Origin: an uncultured Actinomycetes bacterium
GTDB lineage: Bacteria; Actinomycetota; Thermoleophilia; Solirubrobacterales; Solirubrobacteraceae
Length of the DNA: 14,484 nt
Direction: 5' to 3'
NCBI GenBank assembly: GCA_937888775.1
Contig: CALAQT010000558.1
Span: 1-14,484 of the forward strand
The translations under genes were made by a program, and so were the position numbers. This document shows positions 11,771 through 14,484 of this stretch, in pieces (position 1 is the first letter of the stretch; each line of letters opens with the position of its first letter). The notes under the pieces are model-generated. The model had not been told where the DNA came from. It saw only the letters and a list, made by a program, of their open reading frames with translations, and searched no databases.

Positions 11771-13809
11771 TCGAACAGTCCGTCGACTGACACTGTGATC
11801 AGGCGAGCGGTGGGGGTGGGCGGGCCGAGGTGAGATGGCTGATCGCTGGAGCGGATCACATCGCAGAGTTGCTGCACCTGTTCGGTCAGGAATCGGGACG
11901 GCTTGCCGTAGCCGTGGGCGTCGTCGGTTCCGTTTGGACGGTGGTAGTAGCGCACCGGCACGTAGAGATGGAGCTGTCGCCGGGCGCGCGTCATCGCCAC
12001 GTACAGCAGCCGTCGCTCCTCGTCGACGCTCTCTTTCGAGCCAGCCGACATGCAGGCGGGAAAGTTCCCGTCGTAGAGGGCGAGCACGTGAACCGCTTGC
12101 CACTCCAGTCCCTTGGCCGAGTGGATCGTCGAGAGCACGAGGTAGTCCTCGTCGCGGTGCGGCGGTCCCGCCAGGTCAGCGCTCGATTGCGGCGGATCGA
12201 GTACAAGCTCGCCCACGAAGTGCCGCAAATCTCCGCTGTGCTCGCAGGCGGCGGCGACCAGTTGCTCGAGGTCGTGTAGGCGCGCCGCGCAGTCGGGATA
12301 GCGGGCTTCGATCAGCGGCGCGAGCGCGTCGCGCAGCCGCTCGACGCGTGGCCCAGCCAAGCGCTCGTCACGGGTGTCGCGCAGCGCTGAGATGACAGCG
12401 TCCGCCGGCCCCCGCGCGTGAGTGGGTAGGGGCTCGCGGGCGGTCGGCCACGAGGCCAGGCGGTCGGTCTGTGGTGCGGTCACCAGTAGATCGAGCACGC
12501 GTCTGGCCGTCGCGGGACCGACGCCTTCCAGCAGCTGCAGCACGCGAAACCACGAGATCTCATCGCCCTGGTTGTCGGCCAGCTTCAAGAGCGCGATCAG
12601 GTCTTTGACGTGCGCAGCTTCGAGATAGCGCAGTCCGCCGTACTTGACGAACGGAATACGACGGCGGGTGAGCTCCAGCTCGAGCAGGTCCGTGTCGTGT
12701 GACGTGCGGCTCAGCACCGCCTGCTCACGCAGTTGCATGCCGCGTTCGCGGGCCTCCAGTACCCGATCGCAAACTTCCGCAGCTTGGGCTGACTCGTCGC
12801 GGCAGAAGATGAGCTCCGGTTGGCTGCCGGCCTTGAGTTCGCAGCGAAGATGCTTGGGGAAGGCGCGGCTCGCCTGCGCGGCCAGCGCGTTGGCGGTTGC
12901 GAGGATCGGCTGGGTCGAGCGGTAGTTGTGCTCGAGGGTGATCACCGACGCCTCAGGGAAGTGGGTCGGGAACTGCAGGATGTGCTCCGGCGAGGCGGAG
13001 CGCCAGCCGTAGATCGCCTGGAAGTCATCCCCGACCACGGTGAGATCGCGTCGCTCACGTCGGAGCGCGCGTACGATCTCAACCTGCAGCCCGTTGACGT
13101 CCTGGTACTCATCGATCAGCACGTGATCGAAGGCGTCCTGCATCTGCGGCCCGATTAGCTCGTCGGTCGCAAGGGCGCGCCAATACACGAGCAGGTCGTC
13201 AAGGTCGAGCACGCCGAGCTTACGCTTGCGCGCGGTGTAGGCCTTAAACAGCGCGGCCATCGTCTCGAGGTGCTGTTCGCACCAGGGAAAGCTTTCCGTC
13301 ACCACATCGGCGAGCGGCCGCTGCGCGTTGACGGTGCGTGAGTAGAGGTCAAGCAGCGTGCTCTTCTTGGGAAAGCGAGCCTTGCTCTGTGCGTGCCCGT
13401 GCTCTTCGCGGATCAGGTCGATGACGTCAGCCGCATCGCCGGCGTCAAGCACACCAAAGCCGGGCGCGAGACCCAGCGCGGATGCGTGCAGACGCACGAA
13501 CCGGTGCGCCACAGAATGGAACGTCCCGCCGAGAACTGCGCCAGAGCCGACCGGCATCTGGATCAGCGCCCGCGTACGCTGGAGCATCTCACGCGCGGCG
13601 CGGCGTGTGAACGTGAGCAGCATGATCCGCTCGGGCACGACGCCTTCCGACGCCAGCCACGCAACCCTGGCGCACAAGGTGGTGGTCTTACCCGTACCTG
13701 CGCCGGCCAGGACCAGCAGCGGGCCGCCTGCGTGCGTGGCCGCAGCGCATTGCTCTGGATTCAGCGACTCCAGCCATTGCGGGGCTTCCGTAACTGCCGA
13801 GACGAACAT
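11767..13809 (-). CDS. UvrD/PcrA/Rep-type superfamily 1A DNA helicase
   Basis: This 680-residue helicase has all the SF1A motifs intact: the Q-motif LNPEQ (16-20), Walker A LAGAGTGKTT (34-43), motif Ia LLTFTRRAAREM (64-75), Walker B LIDEYQDVN (231-239), motif III VVGDDFQAIYGWR (258-270), motif IV EHNYRST (293-299), motif V STIHSAKGLEW (560-570) and motif VI EERRLLYVAMTRAR (597-610). It is therefore a likely active ATP-dependent 3'-5' translocase acting in DNA repair or replication restart. It is somewhat shorter than the 720-770 residues of UvrD/PcrA, and no HRDC or nuclease domain is visible at the C-terminus. ATG 13809 has GGGA 6 nt upstream; the frame is open to 13914, but the extra 35 residues are low-complexity. 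It is transcribed alone. A precise uvrD or pcrA symbol is not justified. Confidence 0.92.
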   Translation of the reverse strand: MFVSAVTEAPQWLESLNPEQCAAATHAGGPLLVLAGAGTGKTTTLCARVAWLASEGVVPERIMLLTFTRRAAREMLQRTRALIQMPVGSGAVLGGTFHSVAHRFVRLHASALGLAPGFGVLDAGDAADVIDLIREEHGHAQSKARFPKKSTLLDLYSRTVNAQRPLADVVTESFPWCEQHLETMAALFKAYTARKRKLGVLDLDDLLVYWRALATDELIGPQMQDAFDHVLIDEYQDVNGLQVEIVRALRRERRDLTVVGDDFQAIYGWRSASPEHILQFPTHFPEASVITLEHNYRSTQPILATANALAAQASRAFPKHLRCELKAGSQPELIFCRDESAQAAEVCDRVLEARERGMQLREQAVLSRTSHDTDLLELELTRRRIPFVKYGGLRYLEAAHVKDLIALLKLADNQGDEISWFRVLQLLEGVGPATARRVLDLLVTAPQTDRLASWPTAREPLPTHARGPADAVISALRDTRDERLAGPRVERLRDALAPLIEARYPDCAARLHDLEQLVAAACEHSGDLRHFVGELVLDPPQSSADLAGPPHRDEDYLVLSTIHSAKGLEWQAVHVLALYDGNFPACMSAGSKESVDEERRLLYVAMTRARRQLHLYVPVRYYHRPNGTDDAHGYGKPSRFLTEQVQQLCDVIRSSDQPSHLGPPTPTARLITVSVDGLFD

Positions 13810-13943
13810 GCGTTCCCAAGCTAGACAGGGCCTCGGACGGATCCTCTCCGGGCCGGGTTGCTGACCTGCGCTCAAGCGGGTGGATCGTGAGGCCGATGAT
13901 TGTTGGGTGGCCATTGAGGTTTCGGATCATCGGGTGATCCCGG

Positions 13944-14333
13944 ATGACGGTTTGTACCTGCCGATCGACGCGGCCGGTCGAGTTGGGCCTGTCTGTAGTC
14001 GATTACGACGACCGACCGAGGTTCGCGGTGTTCATGCCCGACAGCTCACATCGTAAGGAGGCGGCAGCGAGAGGTCGGCACTGTGAGGCGATCGTCAACT
14101 CGTCTGGCGAGGCGATCCTGTCCGAGGGGCTCGACGGCACCATCGAGAGCTGGAACCCAGCCGCCGAGCGTCTGTACGGCTACAGCGCAAAGGAGATGAT
14201 CGGCGCGTCGGTGGCGTTGCTGCGACCGAACAGCAACCTCGACGATGCGATCCGGGAGCGGCGGCTCGTGTGCCTCGACCTTGCGTTAACGATCGCGCCC
14301 CCGACGGGCGGGGGCGCGGAAACGTCCGCCTGA
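13944..14333 (+). pseudogene. Remnant of a multi-PAS-domain sensor protein, truncated at both ends
   Basis: From about 13974 the frame reads PVELGLSVVDYDDRPRFAVF and MPDSSHRKEAAARGRHCEAI. This is the closing part of one PAS domain (PVELSLSxxDxDGRPRFxVFxRDIxxRK) joined to the next. The second PAS domain begins IVNSSGEAILSEGLDGTIES and continues WNPAAERLYGYSAKEMIGAS, then loses resemblance after VALLRPNS (about 14245). The remaining PAS core, and any kinase, cyclase or PP2C output domain, is absent. The first 10 codons (13944-13973) are not PAS-like, and no ribosome site precedes them. The tail runs into a GC hairpin and stops at 14331-14333, about 55 bp before a transposase start. An insertion or recombination event at this spot probably removed the rest. 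The frame is open, so a short PAS protein cannot be strictly excluded. Confidence 0.7.
14294..14318. terminator. Perfect 10-bp GC inverted repeat, terminator-like
   Basis: CGCGCCCCCG (14294-14303), the loop ACGGG and CGGGGGCGCG (14309-14318) form a perfect, very stable stem without a U-tract. It lies within the end of the PAS remnant and just upstream of the transposase. It has the same 10-bp stem and 5-nt loop geometry as the hairpin at 10617-10641. It may shield the element from outside transcription. Confidence 0.45.
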
Positions 14334-14373
14334 GCAGCGAGAATGCGGGTTGCTGAAGCTCGCGTCTCGACTC

Positions 14374-14380
14374 GGGAGGA
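14374..14380 (+). promoter_or_regulatory. Ribosome binding site of the transposase gene
   Basis: GGGAGGA lies 8 nt before ATG 14389, an ideal Shine-Dalgarno that fixes the transposase start. Confidence 0.7.
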
Positions 14381-14388
14381 TCACCCAG

Positions 14389-14484
14389 ATGGTGAAGCGT
14401 GATGGGCTGGTTGACAAGCTAGATGTTCGGGCGGACGGTACGGGTCTGGTCGGGCATGCCGGCAGCGCGCTGCCGGCGGGTGTC
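14389..14484 (+). CDS. IS1380-type transposase (N-terminal 32 codons; truncated by window edge)
   Basis: The visible residues include MVKRDGLVDKLDVRADGTGL and VGHAGSALPAGV. The pattern L-x-V-x-A-D-G-x-G-L-V-x-H-A-G-x-x-L is how many actinobacterial IS1380-family transposases begin; the DDE catalytic domain would follow downstream. ATG 14389 has a perfect GGGAGGA site. The Pro in ALPAGV, where Leu is usual, might be a small change in an old copy, but the short fragment does not show whether the gene is intact. The family call rests on 32 residues only and should be read as probable. Confidence 0.68.
   Translation, partial: MVKRDGLVDKLDVRADGTGLVGHAGSALPAGV

Larger units (their letters stand above)
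14334..14484 (+). mobile_element. Left part of an IS1380-type insertion sequence (continues beyond the window)
   Basis: The element is inferred from the transposase start at 14389. Its left terminus is not resolved: no matching right inverted repeat is available, so the boundary is placed provisionally just after the PAS-remnant stop codon. The upstream region 14334-14388 holds only the transposase leader. Confidence 0.5.

Noticed and set aside
13872..13973. A plus-strand frame reading EADDCWVAIEVSDHRVIPDD and onward, upstream of the PAS remnant.
   Set aside because: It has protein-like composition and a faint resemblance to GvpO-type segments, but no start, no ribosome site and no convincing motif. 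It was left unannotated.
1..14484. tRNA or rRNA genes, CRISPR arrays, toxin-antitoxin pairs, prophage or defence genes.
   Set aside because: None was visible by inspection of either strand. Most other open frames are out-of-frame shadows of the annotated genes, recognisable by Arg/Ala/Gly/Pro-rich low complexity.

Overview
The window is high-GC DNA with dense coding, frequent GTG/TTG starts and short intergenic gaps. It reads as actinobacterial chromosome, most likely class Thermoleophilia (Solirubrobacterales-like). The best clue is a decayed leader at 11662-11770 whose FIALGGTGYAAV motif is the hallmark signal peptide of many secreted proteins in that class. The HU-family protein with the tail RPLAKAKAGLPSVQKARRRL and the small conserved protein at 10227-10517 also fit. 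The lineage is an inference; no rRNA or tRNA gene was seen.

Layout. 1-795: the 3' end of a TIGR01777-type epimerase, a strong 14-bp-stem hairpin, and a frameshifted remnant of an SRPBCC protein. 796-5877 (+): a GNAT acetyltransferase, a lipoprotein PGRP/amidase_2 protein, an ArsB/SLC13-type transporter overlapping a degenerate universal stress protein by one base, and a membrane-anchored GH79 glycosidase. 5961-7801: a DUF2283 gene (-) and a GT-C-like polytopic membrane protein (+), divergent around a tandem 20-bp repeat. 7850-10083: a class I methyltransferase and a SnoaL-like protein (-), with a divergent LysR regulator (+). 10227-11626: a small conserved protein (+) convergent with an HU-family protein and a group III truncated haemoglobin (both -). 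11662-13809: a dead secreted-protein leader and a full-length UvrD/PcrA-type helicase (-). 13944-14484: a truncated PAS-domain remnant and the start of an IS1380-type transposase that runs off the right edge.

How the genes work together. Most are unrelated housekeeping or accessory functions. Three groups look functionally linked: the transporter and Usp (overlapping stop/start), GNAT and amidase (3-nt gap), and LysR with the divergent SnoaL and methyltransferase genes. I found no CRISPR array, prophage, toxin-antitoxin pair, defence island or biosynthetic cluster, and no convincing new multi-gene system. The more interesting signals are small: three decayed genes, repeated hairpins without U-tracts, paired palindromes, candidate leaderless promoters, and a Usp that has lost its ATP-binding signature.
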